Counted from the stretch's first letter, positions 26,946-35,671 are shown. The stretch is DNA of 64,000 nucleotides from Rhodovulum euryhalinum (GCF_004342445.1 NZ_SLWW01000004.1:124001-188000); one strand, 5' to 3'. The notes: generated by a model from the letters alone, not told the origin. Numbers and translations are program-made.

Positions 26946-26993
26946 CTACCGGCCCATGCGCCTGTCTTTCGTGCCTACAAGTACGATCGCCAT
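26946..26993 (-). CDS. Leader peptide of the ilvB operon (attenuation)
   Basis: A 15-codon frame, MAIVLVGTKDRRMGR, starts at ATG 26993 with GGAGAG a few bases upstream. Four consecutive codons specify Ile, Val, Leu and Val, the three end products of the pathway that IlvB/IlvH serve. Followed 29 bases later by an intrinsic terminator, this is a classic transcription-attenuation leader. When branched-chain aminoacyl-tRNAs are scarce, ribosome stalling over the IVLV codons would favour an antiterminator and read-through into ilvB. This mechanism is established for ilv operons in other proteobacteria; here it is inferred from sequence. Confidence 0.85.
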   Translation of the reverse strand: MAIVLVGTKDRRMGR

Positions 26994-27021
26994 CGGGGCT
27001 CTCCAGTTTTGCGTGCGCGGG

Positions 27022-27050
27022 ACATTAGGAGTGCTCTGGCCGGGGGTCAA
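27022..27050 (-). promoter_or_regulatory. Promoter of the ilv leader and operon
   Basis: On the minus strand TTGACC (27050-27045) and TAATGT (27027-27022) are separated by exactly 17 bases, a near-consensus housekeeping promoter. Transcription would start near 27015, about 20 bases before the leader peptide ATG at 26993. Confidence 0.8.
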
Positions 27051-27376
27051 CCCGGAATGGCCAGAATTTTCGTACCCTGCGGCAACGGATCCTTTGCATT
27101 TGTTGCCCCCGGGGCGGGTCTGGCGCAAAGTTCGCAAATCCGTCGGGCCGGGCGACGCCGGCGCGGATGCGGGCGGGGTTCCGGGCGGCTGCCCATTCGC
27201 CGGGCGGGACGGACCGCCGCATGCCCGGTTTTCGGGCGCCGGGCGGACATGCCGCGCAAGGAAATATCCCATCCTGACGATTCCGCCTATTTATCTGCTG
27301 GAAACGTGCCGCTAGATTGCGCCCACTCAAAGGATCCGCCCGCTCGATCGGCGGGCGCCAAACCGGGAGGAATATT
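27051..27376. other. Spacer between the ilv promoter and the TRAP operon
   Basis: No supported gene. The two operons diverge here. The sequence is GC-rich with local A/T-rich patches near 27282-27300 (CCGCCTATTTATCTG), where the TRAP operon promoter may lie, but no clear -35/-10 pair is visible. GGGAGG at 27365-27370 is the ribosome-binding site of the dctP-like gene. Confidence 0.5.
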
Positions 27377-28462
27377 ATGGATCGCCGTTCTTTTCTGAGG
27401 ACTTCCGCGCTTGGCGGCTCGGCCGCGGCCGCCGCGACGCTGGCCGCCCCCGCCTATGCCCAGGGCAAGCGGACGCTGACACTTGTCACCACATGGGGCC
27501 GCGGGCTGGCGGGCGTGCATGACGCTGCGCAGTATTGCGCCGACGCGATCACCGCGATCACCGACGGCCAACTGACCGTGGACCTCAAGGCCGCGGGCGA
27601 GCTTGTGGGCGCGTTCGAGGTGTTCGACGCCGTCTCGGCGGGCCAGGCCGACATGTACCATGGCGTGGACTACTACTTCCTCGGCCAGCACCCGGCGCTG
27701 TCCTTCTTCAGCCAGGTGCCCTTCGGCATGACGTTCCAGGAATACAACAACTGGTTCCACCACGGTGGCGGCCGTGAACTGGCGGACGAGCTTTACACCA
27801 TCTTCGGGCTCAAGTGCTTCTCGGCGGGCAATACCGGGCCGCAGTCGGGCGGCTGGTACGCCAAGCAGATGAACAGCCCCGAGGACTTCCAGGGGCTCAA
27901 GTTCCGGATGCCGGGCCAGGGTGGCCAGGTGATGGGCAAGCTCGGCGCCTCGGTGCAGAACCTGCCGGGCTCCGAAGTGTACCAGGCGCTGGCGTCGGGC
28001 GCGATCGACGGCACCGAATGGATCGGGCCCTGGGCCGACGAGAAGGCCGGTTTCCAGGAGATCACCAAGATCTACTACACCGCCGGTTTCCACGAGCCCG
28101 GGCCGAACCTGAACCTGACGGTGAACCTCGAGGTCTTCGAAAGCCTGACGCCGGCACATCAGGCGGCGATCCAGAACGCCGCGGGCGCCTGCAACATCTG
28201 GAACATGTCGCAGTTCATGGCCAACAACGCGGCCGCGCTGACCCGTCTTCAGGCCGGTGGCGTGCAGGTGATGGAGTTCCCCGACAGCGTCTGGGATGCC
28301 TTCGGCGCCGCCGCGCAGGAGGTCATCGCCGAACCGATGGGCGACGAACTCTACAAGAAATGCTACGACAGCTACATGGCCTCGCTGAAAAGCTCGGCCA
28401 GCTGGAGCGGCCGGTCCGAAGCGGCCTTCTCGGTGCAGCGCAACCGGATCATGGGCCTCTGA
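27377..28462 (+). CDS. TRAP transporter substrate-binding protein, TakP-like
   Basis: A 361-residue DctP-family protein with GGGAGG seven bases upstream. The N-terminus MDRRSFLRTSALGGSAAAAA carries a twin-arginine pattern (RRSFLR), so export may use the Tat route; cleavage is likely after AYA. Similarity to the alpha-keto-acid binding protein TakP is clear in AGELVGAFEVFDAVSAGQAD, GNTGPQSGGWYAKQMNSPED, the ligand-contact MPGQGGQVMGKLG and DGTEWIGPWADEK. A 2-oxoacid or related carboxylate is therefore a likely substrate, unproven. It opens a three-gene operon with small and large permease genes. Confidence 0.9.
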   Translation: MDRRSFLRTSALGGSAAAAATLAAPAYAQGKRTLTLVTTWGRGLAGVHDAAQYCADAITAITDGQLTVDLKAAGELVGAFEVFDAVSAGQADMYHGVDYYFLGQHPALSFFSQVPFGMTFQEYNNWFHHGGGRELADELYTIFGLKCFSAGNTGPQSGGWYAKQMNSPEDFQGLKFRMPGQGGQVMGKLGASVQNLPGSEVYQALASGAIDGTEWIGPWADEKAGFQEITKIYYTAGFHEPGPNLNLTVNLEVFESLTPAHQAAIQNAAGACNIWNMSQFMANNAAALTRLQAGGVQVMEFPDSVWDAFGAAAQEVIAEPMGDELYKKCYDSYMASLKSSASWSGRSEAAFSVQRNRIMGL

Positions 28463-28480
28463 ACCACGATTGACAGGACC

Positions 28481-28505
28481 GCGCCCCCGCCCCAGGCGGG
28501 GGCGC
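28481..28505 (+). terminator. Hairpin between TRAP binding protein and permease genes
   Basis: GCGCCCCCGC-CCCAG-GCGGGGGCGC is a perfect 10-bp stem with a 5-base loop, 18 bases after the dctP-like stop; CTTCTTT follows. Such a partial terminator or stabilising stem would raise the binding protein above the permease, as commonly needed in TRAP and ABC operons. Confidence 0.75.
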
Positions 28506-28584
28506 CTTCTTTGGCGTCGCGCATCGGACCCGCGGGGGGACGAAGGGCCCGATCCGCGACGCCTGAGCAACAGGGGGTTGGATC

Positions 28585-29514
28585 ATGGAAGAGAGCGCAT
28601 CGCCCGGCGCGCTCGGCGCGCTTCTGGACGGCGGGGTCTGGTTTCTCAAGAACCTTGTCCTTGCCTTCTACCATTTCGGCTATGCCGTCACCCATCCGGG
28701 GCTGTGGCTCGACTGGTCGAACAACGAGGCGATCATGCGGGTCGTCTATTTCGGCGGCTCGGTCGAGTTCTTCTTCGTCGTGCTGGCGGCATTCCTGGTG
28801 CTGACCGGCCTCGGGCTGTGGCGGCGGTCGATCATGTGGGGGGCGGTCCGGGTGCTGGAAGGCTTTGCCAACACGGTGGGCCGGTTCTTCGCCTGGGCCG
28901 GTCTTCTGATGGTGCTCCAGCAGATCATGATCGTGTTCCTGCAGCGCATCTTCCGCGTCGCCGAGATCCAGCTTGGGCCGCTCGGCTACGGCTTTGCCAA
29001 GGACCTGTCCTGGTGGTCCGAGGAACTGAAGCTTTATAACGCGATGATCGTCTGCCTGTGCGCGACCTACACCTTCGTGCAGTCGGGCCATGTGCGGGTC
29101 GACCTGGTCTATGCGGGCGTCAGCTTTCGCACAAAGCGGCTGATCGACATGTTCGGTGCCCTGTTCTTCATGATGCCGGTGGCGGTGCTGACCTGGCTTT
29201 ATTCCTGGTTCTTCCTCTGGCGCCACCTGATCACGCCCAAGCCATCGGCCTCGGAGTCGTTCGACCGGCTGATGATGAAGGCGCGGGCGCTGCGCTGGAA
29301 CGTCGAGACCATCGGCTTTTCGCCCAACGGCTTCAACGGCTACTTCCTGTTCAAGGTGCTGCTGCTGGCGCTGACGGCGATGATCTTCGTGCAGGCGGTG
29401 GCGTTCTTCTACCGCTCGTTCCTCGAATATGTCGAGGGCGAGGACAGCGCCGGAAAATACCTCGACCGGGACAGCCTCGGCGCCGGTGAAGAAGCCTATG
29501 AAGGCACGCATTAA
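28585..29514 (+). CDS. TRAP transporter small permease subunit (DctQ-like, enlarged)
   Basis: A 309-residue membrane protein, well above the ~170 residues of common DctQ. Hydrophobic segments include FFFVVLAAFLVLTGLGLW, FFAWAGLLMVLQQIMIVFL, ALFFMMPVAVLTWLYSWFFLW and FLFKVLLLALTAMIFVQAVA. The central block LKLYNAMIVCLCATYTFVQS with GHVRVDLVYAGVS is typical of DctQ proteins. The longer form goes with the TakP-type binding protein and the large DctM that follows 17 bases downstream. Confidence 0.85.
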   Translation: MEESASPGALGALLDGGVWFLKNLVLAFYHFGYAVTHPGLWLDWSNNEAIMRVVYFGGSVEFFFVVLAAFLVLTGLGLWRRSIMWGAVRVLEGFANTVGRFFAWAGLLMVLQQIMIVFLQRIFRVAEIQLGPLGYGFAKDLSWWSEELKLYNAMIVCLCATYTFVQSGHVRVDLVYAGVSFRTKRLIDMFGALFFMMPVAVLTWLYSWFFLWRHLITPKPSASESFDRLMMKARALRWNVETIGFSPNGFNGYFLFKVLLLALTAMIFVQAVAFFYRSFLEYVEGEDSAGKYLDRDSLGAGEEAYEGTH

Positions 29515-29531
29515 GGGGGCAGGGCGGGCAT

Positions 29532-31889
29532 ATGTTCTTCGGACTTGACGGTATCGAGATCGGCCTGATCATCGTTTTTCTCTGCCTGTTCGCGGGGATT
29601 CTCTCGGGCTTTCCGGTGGCCTTTGCCATCGGCGGGGCGGCGGTGATCTCGTTCGGGATCGTCGCCGCGCTGGACAGCGCAGGGCTGTTGATCCACCAGG
29701 CGATCGACACCGGAAGCGCGGCCTATAACGGGCTGATCGCACAGGGGATCCATCCCAACGAGATATCGGTGTTCCGATACCCCGAATTGCCGCGCTACGA
29801 GACCGCGCTGTTCCCGCAGGGCTGGGAAGTGGCGATGGACCGCAACGTCAGTTTCATCGTCAACCGGATCAACGAGCGCGTGCTGGCGGGCCAGTCCATC
29901 GAGACGCTGCTGGCGGTGCTGATGTTCGTGCTGATGGGCATCACGCTGGAACGGTCCAGGATCGCCAACGACCTGCTCACGACCATGGCGCGGGTCTTCG
30001 GGCCGTGGCCGGGCGGGCTGGCGGTGTCGGTGGTGGTGGTGGGTGCGTTCCTTGCCGCCTCGACCGGCATCGTGGGCGCGACCGTGGTGACCATGGGCCT
30101 GTTGTCGCTGCCGACAATGCTGCGGAACCGCTATTCGCCCGAACTGGCGACCGGGGTGATCGCGGCCAGCGGCACGCTGGGCCAGATCATCCCGCCCTCG
30201 ATCGTGATCGTGCTGCTGGGCACGCTGGCGGGCGATCTCTACGCCACCGCGCAAGAGGAACGCGCGCAGACCGTCGGCTGTTCGGACGCGCTGACCTATC
30301 TGGGCGAGGCGGCGGTGGTGTCGGTCGGCACGCTGTTCCAGGCGGCGATCCTGCCGGGCATCCTGCTGGCGGTGCTGTATGCCGCCTATGCCTTCGGCTT
30401 TGCCCTTCTGTTCCCTGCCAAGGCGCCGCCCGTCAGTTTCGGCGGGCCGTCGGGTCCGGCCAAGTCGCGCGCCGAGTCTCTGACCTGGTTTGTCGGTGCA
30501 CCGGTTGCGCTGGTCGGCGGCGCGTTCCTGCTGGGCGCGGTCGGGCTGGTCGGCAGCCAGGATGTGACCGTCAGCGCCTATACCGAGTCCGGCCAGGCGG
30601 CCGAGTTGCGCACCAATGTCTCGGATCAGTGCAAGGCCGCGATGATCGAACTGCACGGCCAGCAGAAATGGGACCGCGCGGTGGCCCAGCAACAGACGAT
30701 CGAGGCCGCAGGCGGCGCGGTCGGCATGCACGAGCGGACAGAGGACGAGATCGCCGCCGCCCGCGCCGACAAGATCGCCAGTGCCGCGCCGCTGTCCACG
30801 CCGATCATGGTGACGCTGGTGGCGCTGGGGCTGTTGCTGACCACCGCCCGGGGTGTCGTGCCTGCGGCCGATCCGCGGCCTCTCCTGATCGGTGCGGGGG
30901 GGCTGGTGCTGGCGGTTCTGGTCGACGCGGCGCTGATCTCGCCGCTGACCTCGCCGGGGCTGACCTTCCTGTTGCTGGCGGTTCCGGTCGGCATCGCGCT
31001 TTATGGCGTCAGGCATGCGGTGGGGATGCTGGCCCAGTCCGATCTGTTGCGGGTGGTGTTTCCGCCGCTGGTGCTGATCGTGGCGGTGCTGGGGTCCATC
31101 ATCGGCGGCATCACCAACCCGACGCCCGCGGCGGCGCTGGGGGCGGGCGGGGCGCTGATGCTGGCGGCCTATCGCAAGCTGAGGGAAGAGAACCGCACCG
31201 GCCGGGTGATCATCTGGGCCTCCTTCGCGATTGTCATCATGATCCTGGTCGGCGTGAATTTCGACCTGCGGATGACCCGCGGCAGCGTGTCCTTCGAGGA
31301 CTGGGTGGCGTTCTTCGTGGCCCAGGGCGCCTATCACTTCGCGATGTTCGGCATCCTTTATGCCTGCTGGGTGCTGTTCCGCTCGGGCGTGCTGCCGCCT
31401 GTGGTGCGCGAGACCGCCAAGGTCACGAGCATGGTGTTCATGATCCTGATCGGCTCGCAGCTTCTGAACCTCGTGGTGATCTCGTTCGGAGGCGAGCACT
31501 ACATCCAGCAGTTCCTGCGCAGCTTCGACAACGAGTTCACCGTGTTCCTCGTGGTGATGCTGGTGCTGTTCATCCTGGGCTTCGTGCTGGATTTCCTCGA
31601 GATCATCTACATCGTGGTGCCGATCGTGGGCCCGGTGATCTATGGCGGCACCTTCGATCCGTCCTGGGTGACCATCATGATCGCGGTGAACCTGCAGACC
31701 TCGTTCCTGACGCCGCCCTTCGGATTCGCGCTGTTCTACCTGCGCGGGGTGGCGCCCAAGGAGGTGACGACGATGCACATCTATCGCGGCATCATCCCCT
31801 TCGTGCTGATCCAGGTGGCAGGGTTGGCGATCCTGTGGCTGTTCCCCGGGATCGTGACCATCGTGCCCGACCTTCTGCCCTCGGGCTGA
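29532..31889 (+). CDS. TRAP transporter large permease subunit (DctM-like) with a ~200-residue insertion
   Basis: A 785-residue protein, against about 430 in ordinary DctM. The family core is in two parts: residues 125-240 (LMFVLMGITLERSRIAND, STGIVGATVVTMGLLSLP, ASGTLGQIIPPSIVIVLLG) and from about 525 onward (GGITNPTPAAALGAGGALML ... LEIIYIVVPIVGPVIYGG ... LTPPFGFALFYLRG). Between about 298 and 500 is an insertion with extra hydrophobic segments and a polar stretch of ~80 residues rich in Gln, Glu and Ala. A further loop occupies about 60-118. It forms the sodium-driven channel part of the transporter. Confidence 0.88.
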   Translation: MFFGLDGIEIGLIIVFLCLFAGILSGFPVAFAIGGAAVISFGIVAALDSAGLLIHQAIDTGSAAYNGLIAQGIHPNEISVFRYPELPRYETALFPQGWEVAMDRNVSFIVNRINERVLAGQSIETLLAVLMFVLMGITLERSRIANDLLTTMARVFGPWPGGLAVSVVVVGAFLAASTGIVGATVVTMGLLSLPTMLRNRYSPELATGVIAASGTLGQIIPPSIVIVLLGTLAGDLYATAQEERAQTVGCSDALTYLGEAAVVSVGTLFQAAILPGILLAVLYAAYAFGFALLFPAKAPPVSFGGPSGPAKSRAESLTWFVGAPVALVGGAFLLGAVGLVGSQDVTVSAYTESGQAAELRTNVSDQCKAAMIELHGQQKWDRAVAQQQTIEAAGGAVGMHERTEDEIAAARADKIASAAPLSTPIMVTLVALGLLLTTARGVVPAADPRPLLIGAGGLVLAVLVDAALISPLTSPGLTFLLLAVPVGIALYGVRHAVGMLAQSDLLRVVFPPLVLIVAVLGSIIGGITNPTPAAALGAGGALMLAAYRKLREENRTGRVIIWASFAIVIMILVGVNFDLRMTRGSVSFEDWVAFFVAQGAYHFAMFGILYACWVLFRSGVLPPVVRETAKVTSMVFMILIGSQLLNLVVISFGGEHYIQQFLRSFDNEFTVFLVVMLVLFILGFVLDFLEIIYIVVPIVGPVIYGGTFDPSWVTIMIAVNLQTSFLTPPFGFALFYLRGVAPKEVTTMHIYRGIIPFVLIQVAGLAILWLFPGIVTIVPDLLPSG

Positions 31890-31901
31890 TCCCTGAAATC
31901 C

Positions 31902-31938
31902 GGGCAGCGCCTGCCCAACCCCCCTGCAGGCGCTGCCC
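31902..31938. terminator. Bidirectional terminator hairpin between dctM and the peroxidase gene
   Basis: GGGCAGCGCCTGC (31902-31914) pairs perfectly over 13 bases with GCAGGCGCTGCCC (31926-31938) around an 11-base loop. It lies between two convergent genes. T-runs are short on both sides. Confidence 0.75.
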
Positions 31939-31994
31939 TTCGTACGGGAACGGGAGTGCCGCGCGCCGGTGGCCGATCCGGACGCGGGCCTGTC

Positions 31995-33494
31995 TCAGCC
32001 GTCCCCGATCGGGTTGATGTCGCCGACCAGCCGCAGCATGTCGGCCATGGTGAAGTCGCCCGGCGTGGCGGACGGCAGGCTGGGACGCCAGCCCGGGCCG
32101 CGCTGCCACAGATAGGACTGGTGGTCGCCGTGCACGAGGCCGACCAGCACCTCGGCCACGATGGCAGAGCCCACAGGCCCCAGCCGCGCGCCGCCGCCTT
32201 TCACCTCGGCCTCTTTCAGGATGTAGTACCAAAGCGGCGTCTGGGTGTGCAGCCCGTGCCGGGCCGCCACCGCGCCATCGGGGCCGCTGGCCAGTTCGTC
32301 GGCGGTGATCCGGTTCGCGATGTTCATCGCGTCCGCGACCGACTGGCCCGAGGGCAGGCCCATCTGCACCCCCCGCTTGAGGTTGCGGAAGGCAAGGTTG
32401 CCGCCGCCGCCCGGCAGGGTATGCAGTTCCGCTGCGAGGAACGGGTCAAGCTTGCGCGTGGCCTGGGGCGTCATCGTGTCGTCGAGGTCGTAGAACCGCC
32501 GCCAGTCGATGATCCAGTTCGACGGCAGGTGCGATACCGGCAGGGGCGCGGTGGGCGATTGCGGCGCCAGATCGCCGATGATCTGCCCGGAAAGCCCGGT
32601 AAAGCCGAACAGCAGAGAGAAATCGGCGTTCGGGAAGACGCGGTTGTAGTCGTAATCCTGCCGGACCATGGAATGGCCCAGCCGGTAGGCCGCGCCCGAG
32701 AATTCCACCGGCATGTAGGGGAACTTCTTGAAGCGGTAGAACTTGCGCCCGTCATGCAGGATCCGGTCGACGGTTCCGGGCTGGGTCAGCCGGCCCAGGA
32801 AGTCGTGCAGCACCAGCCACTGGTAATGCCAGGTCACGGTCTGGCGGGCCTCGTGGAACAGGTGCTCGTCCGCGATCCCCTGGTCCGCCAGGTGGTCCAC
32901 CACCTTGTTGTGGAACTTCAGGAAGGAAAGATGGGTCTGGGCGACGATCAGGTTCTCGTCGTTGCGATGGTCCCCGATCAGCGCCTGGCCTTCGGGGCTG
33001 CGCGGCAGGTCATTGCGGAATTCGCCCGTGACGTTGCCGAAACCGACGGTGATGTTGCGGCCGAGCAGGAGTTTCGGCGTCGTCTTGCCGGTCGCGGGGT
33101 CTCGGGCATACATGTGCGGGCTGCCATCGGGCCCCCGGCCATAGATGCTGTCCAGATCGAGGCTGGGGCTGCGGAAGTTCTGCACCGCGGTCGGGTCGCG
33201 CATCTTCTCGCCCAGCGAGGTCAGGTCCAGCGTGATGTCGTGGTCGATGAACTGGCCGAAATAGGTGAAGCCCGCCGGGATGCGCGGGTTGTCCCCGCTG
33301 AGGCCGCCCGGGTCCAGCATCGCCTGGGCCAGCGCCTGCAGGCGGTCGTCGTCGACATGCAGCCCGGGCAGCCCCGGGAACATGCGGCCGAACTTGCCCG
33401 GATCGTCATGGCCTGACAGCGTGTCAAGATAGGCGCGGGTCGGATGGCGGCCCGCGCCGCCGTGATGGGGGTTCAGATTGACGGCGTAAGTCAA
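31995..33494 (-). CDS. Animal-type haem peroxidase (peroxinectin/cyclooxygenase-like)
   Basis: A 499-residue protein. The start is a TTG at 33494, eight bases after a strong GGGAGG; an upstream TTG at 33548 has no site. The distal haem motif FGQFIDHD (His85 in this numbering), RNDENLIVAQTHLSFLKFHN and the later YRLGHSMVR (candidate proximal His) define the peroxidase-cyclooxygenase superfamily. Bacterial members are sporadic and often secreted. No signal peptide is visible, so export by a type I route or a cytoplasmic role remains open. No RTX repeats are present. The function is unproven; oxidation of halides or organic substrates with peroxide is known for relatives. Confidence 0.87.
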   Translation of the reverse strand: MTYAVNLNPHHGGAGRHPTRAYLDTLSGHDDPGKFGRMFPGLPGLHVDDDRLQALAQAMLDPGGLSGDNPRIPAGFTYFGQFIDHDITLDLTSLGEKMRDPTAVQNFRSPSLDLDSIYGRGPDGSPHMYARDPATGKTTPKLLLGRNITVGFGNVTGEFRNDLPRSPEGQALIGDHRNDENLIVAQTHLSFLKFHNKVVDHLADQGIADEHLFHEARQTVTWHYQWLVLHDFLGRLTQPGTVDRILHDGRKFYRFKKFPYMPVEFSGAAYRLGHSMVRQDYDYNRVFPNADFSLLFGFTGLSGQIIGDLAPQSPTAPLPVSHLPSNWIIDWRRFYDLDDTMTPQATRKLDPFLAAELHTLPGGGGNLAFRNLKRGVQMGLPSGQSVADAMNIANRITADELASGPDGAVAARHGLHTQTPLWYYILKEAEVKGGGARLGPVGSAIVAEVLVGLVHGDHQSYLWQRGPGWRPSLPSATPGDFTMADMLRLVGDINPIGDG

Positions 33495-33553
33495 AGCAGT
33501 AGCCTCCCTTGAAAACGGGTGATCCCTGGTTGAATGAACCGGCTTCAAACTCG

Positions 33554-33568
33554 TTGGAACTGTTCCAA
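33554..33568. promoter_or_regulatory. Palindrome upstream of the peroxidase gene
   Basis: TTGGAAC-T-GTTCCAA is a perfect 7-bp inverted repeat about 60 bases upstream of the TTG start. It could be a regulator-binding site. The rest of the spacer 33495-33698 holds no gene. No clear promoter hexamers were found. Confidence 0.45.
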
Positions 33569-33698
33569 GACTACCACGGATCGCCCGTGCGGACGGGTGC
33601 GACTTTCCTTACCTTGGGGCAAGTTGGGGGTCGGGTATTCCGGAACATGATCGCGGCCCGCGCGCGGCGGTGCCGTTCCGGCCCCGATCCGGGTGCGC

Positions 33699-34535
33699 TC
33701 AGCCGCGGATCGGGCGGGTATCGGGCAGGGTGATGCGCGCAACCTGTTCGGCGATCGGCGCGACCGACAGGGGATGGGTTTCGCCCGAATGGGTCTCGGG
33801 GTCGCCGATGTCCTGCCACGTGCCGTTCTTGTAGATTTCGAGCGCGTCGTAATTCGCCTTGTAGCCCATCTTCGGGCTGCCCGGCACCCAGTAGCCGAGG
33901 TAGACATAGGGCAGGCCCGCCTCGCGCGCGATCTCGACATGGTCGAGGATCACGTAGGTGCCGACCGAGGCCCTGATCCGGTCGGGTTCGTAGAAGGAAT
34001 AGACCATCGACAGCCCGTCATCGAGGATGTCCGTCAGGCTGACCGCGACCAGCGGGCGGTGGCGGCTGCCGGGCTCGGGCGGGGCGCTGTATTCCACGAC
34101 GCGCGAGCGGATCGGCGTTTCCTCGATCATCGCGGCGAATTCGAAGATGTCCATGTCGGCCATGCCGCCATTGGCGTGCCGGCTGTCGAGATAGCGGCGG
34201 AACAGCGCGTATTGCTCTTCGGTGGCCCAGGGGGCGCTGGCCTGCCGCTTCAGGTCGGCATTGCGGTTCCATGCCTTGCGCTGGCTGCGGCTCGGCTTGA
34301 AATCGGCGACCCGGATGCGCGCCGACAGGCAGGCCGCGCAATCGGCGCAGGCCGGCCGGTACAGCACGTTCTGCGACCGCCGGAAGCCCTGTTTCGACAG
34401 CGAGTCATTCAGCGTCTCGGCATTGTCGCCTTGCAGCGCGGTAAACAGCTTCCGCTCCATCCGCCGGGGCAGATAGGGGCAGGGCTGCGGAGCCGTCACG
34501 TAGAATTGTGGCGCGAGGGGGAGAGTGTGGCGCAT
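33699..34535 (-). CDS. bpt: Aspartate/glutamate leucyltransferase (arginyltransferase family)
   Basis: A 278-residue member of the Ate/Bpt family, which adds leucine from Leu-tRNA to N-terminal Asp or Glu and so marks proteins for ClpS/ClpAP degradation. N-terminal [15 protein letters not shown] and the cysteine cluster [15 protein letters not shown] are diagnostic. The C-terminal catalytic block has [29 protein letters not shown] and [11 protein letters not shown]. The length fits. RDD and DUF2852 genes lie upstream on the same strand. Confidence 0.92.
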   Translation of the reverse strand: MRHTLPLAPQFYVTAPQPCPYLPRRMERKLFTALQGDNAETLNDSLSKQGFRRSQNVLYRPACADCAACLSARIRVADFKPSRSQRKAWNRNADLKRQASAPWATEEQYALFRRYLDSRHANGGMADMDIFEFAAMIEETPIRSRVVEYSAPPEPGSRHRPLVAVSLTDILDDGLSMVYSFYEPDRIRASVGTYVILDHVEIAREAGLPYVYLGYWVPGSPKMGYKANYDALEIYKNGTWQDIGDPETHSGETHPLSVAPIAEQVARITLPDTRPIRG

Positions 34536-34618
34536 ATCCGTCGGGGTCGGGCAGAATTCGGACTTGGTTTCGCCACAAAGCTAACACCCGATCGCGCGCG
34601 ATGCCAAGGGGATCGGGT

Positions 34619-35077
34619 TCAGTTCCGTGCAGGACGGTTAATGGCGGCGGTCCCCAGCATCAGGTCGTGCAGGCCCTGGGCGCGCGCGCCGGTCAGCATC
34701 AGCACGATCGAGGCGACCTGCGGCAGCACGAAGGTCATGCTGAGCGAATAGAACAGCGTGTGCAGCGCGGCCGTCCGGGTATCCAGCCGCTCGCCGCGGG
34801 CGTTGCGGAGTTCGATCGCCATCAGGCGCATCCCCCAGGTGGCCGACCCGCGGGCGAGTGTCACCGTGCGGTAGACAAAGCCCACCAGCGCCACGAAGAG
34901 CGGCAGCACGAACACTGCCGCAAAGGCCGTGAACGGCAGCGCCAGCAGCGAAAGCAAGATCACCAGCACCGTGTCCACCACCCAGGCGACAAGCCGCTTC
35001 GACGGCACGTCCTCGTAGAACTCGGCATGCAGGACGGGGTCGGGCAGGCCCCAATAGGGATCGTGCTGGTCGGTCAT
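34619..35077 (-). CDS. RDD family membrane protein
   Basis: A 152-residue protein starting MTDQHDPYWGLPDP (an ATG nine bases upstream is also possible). The RDD signature appears as SKRLVAWVVDTVLV, and hydrophobic segments follow: VILLSLLALPFTAFAAVFVL, LFVALVGFVYRTVTL and FYSLSMTFVLPQVASIVLML. GSATWGMRLMAIELRN is a conserved inner block. Function is unknown for most RDD proteins; some have sodium/proton antiport activity. It is between DUF2852 and bpt on the same strand. Confidence 0.85.
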   Translation of the reverse strand: MTDQHDPYWGLPDPVLHAEFYEDVPSKRLVAWVVDTVLVILLSLLALPFTAFAAVFVLPLFVALVGFVYRTVTLARGSATWGMRLMAIELRNARGERLDTRTAALHTLFYSLSMTFVLPQVASIVLMLTGARAQGLHDLMLGTAAINRPARN

Positions 35078-35113
35078 GGGCAACATCTAGGCGGTCTCGC
35101 GGCGTGAGGGAAG

Positions 35114-35143
35114 GGCCCCGCGCCCAGGGGCGGGCGCGGGGCC
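35114..35143 (-). terminator. Hairpin between DUF2852 and RDD genes
   Basis: GGCCCCGCGCCC pairs over 12 bases with GGGCGCGGGGCC around a 6-base loop, just after the DUF2852 stop on the minus strand. CTTCCCTC follows, so the T-run is poor. It may be a partial terminator. Confidence 0.55.
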
Positions 35144-35152
35144 GTCGCGGGG

Positions 35153-35554
35153 TCAGGCGCCGGCGGGCGCCTCGGGCGTCTCGCGGGCGCGGCGGGCGCG
35201 GTCGTCCATGAACTGGTCGAACTCGGCCTTGTCCTTGGCCTCGCGCAGGCGTTGCAGGAACTCTTCGAAGGCCTGCTGTTCCTCTTCGAGGCGGCGCAGC
35301 GTTTCGGCCTTGTAGGTGTCGAAGGCCGAATTGCCGGTGCTGCGCCAGGCGTGGCGGGCATTGTGAAACCGGTCGTGGCGGGACGTGCAGCGTCCGTTGA
35401 ACATGCGTCTGCTCCAGATCATGTAGAAGAGAAGGGCGAGGCCGACGGGCCAGAACAGGATGAAGCCGAGCACCATTGCGGCGATCCAGGCCCCTTTCCC
35501 GCGCTCGTCGAGCCAGGTTTCGGCCCGGCCGGGCCAGGTGGCGACGGAAGACAT
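35153..35554 (-). CDS. DUF2852 family small membrane protein
   Basis: A 133-residue protein starting MSSVATWPGRAETWLDERGK. One strongly hydrophobic segment, WIAAMVLGFILFWPVGLALLF, is followed by YMIWSRRM and a basic patch, then an amphipathic, probably coiled-coil helix (TLRRLEEEQQAFEEFLQRLR). This fits DUF2852, common in Rhodobacteraceae and rhizobia, of unknown function. The tail AKDKAEFDQFMDDRARR is cytoplasmic by the positive-inside rule. Confidence 0.85.
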   Translation of the reverse strand: MSSVATWPGRAETWLDERGKGAWIAAMVLGFILFWPVGLALLFYMIWSRRMFNGRCTSRHDRFHNARHAWRSTGNSAFDTYKAETLRRLEEEQQAFEEFLQRLREAKDKAEFDQFMDDRARRARETPEAPAGA

Positions 35555-35671
35555 GTGCGTTCTCCTTGGGTCGTGGTCGGGTCGGATGTGAATGATGTTC
35601 ACATTTCCGCAGATCGGTATTCCACCCCGCCCGGTCAAGGGCTGATGTAAAGGTTTTTCACATCTTGCCGG

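Noticed and set aside
29511-31778. A 755-codon His/Gln/Arg-rich open frame opposite dctM
   Set aside because: The composition mirrors Leu/Val-rich transmembrane codons read in reverse; no domain and no start signals.
33549-33698. Possible small gene between the peroxidase and bpt genes
   Set aside because: Frames here lack start signals and similarity; the stretch is better explained as promoter region with a palindrome.
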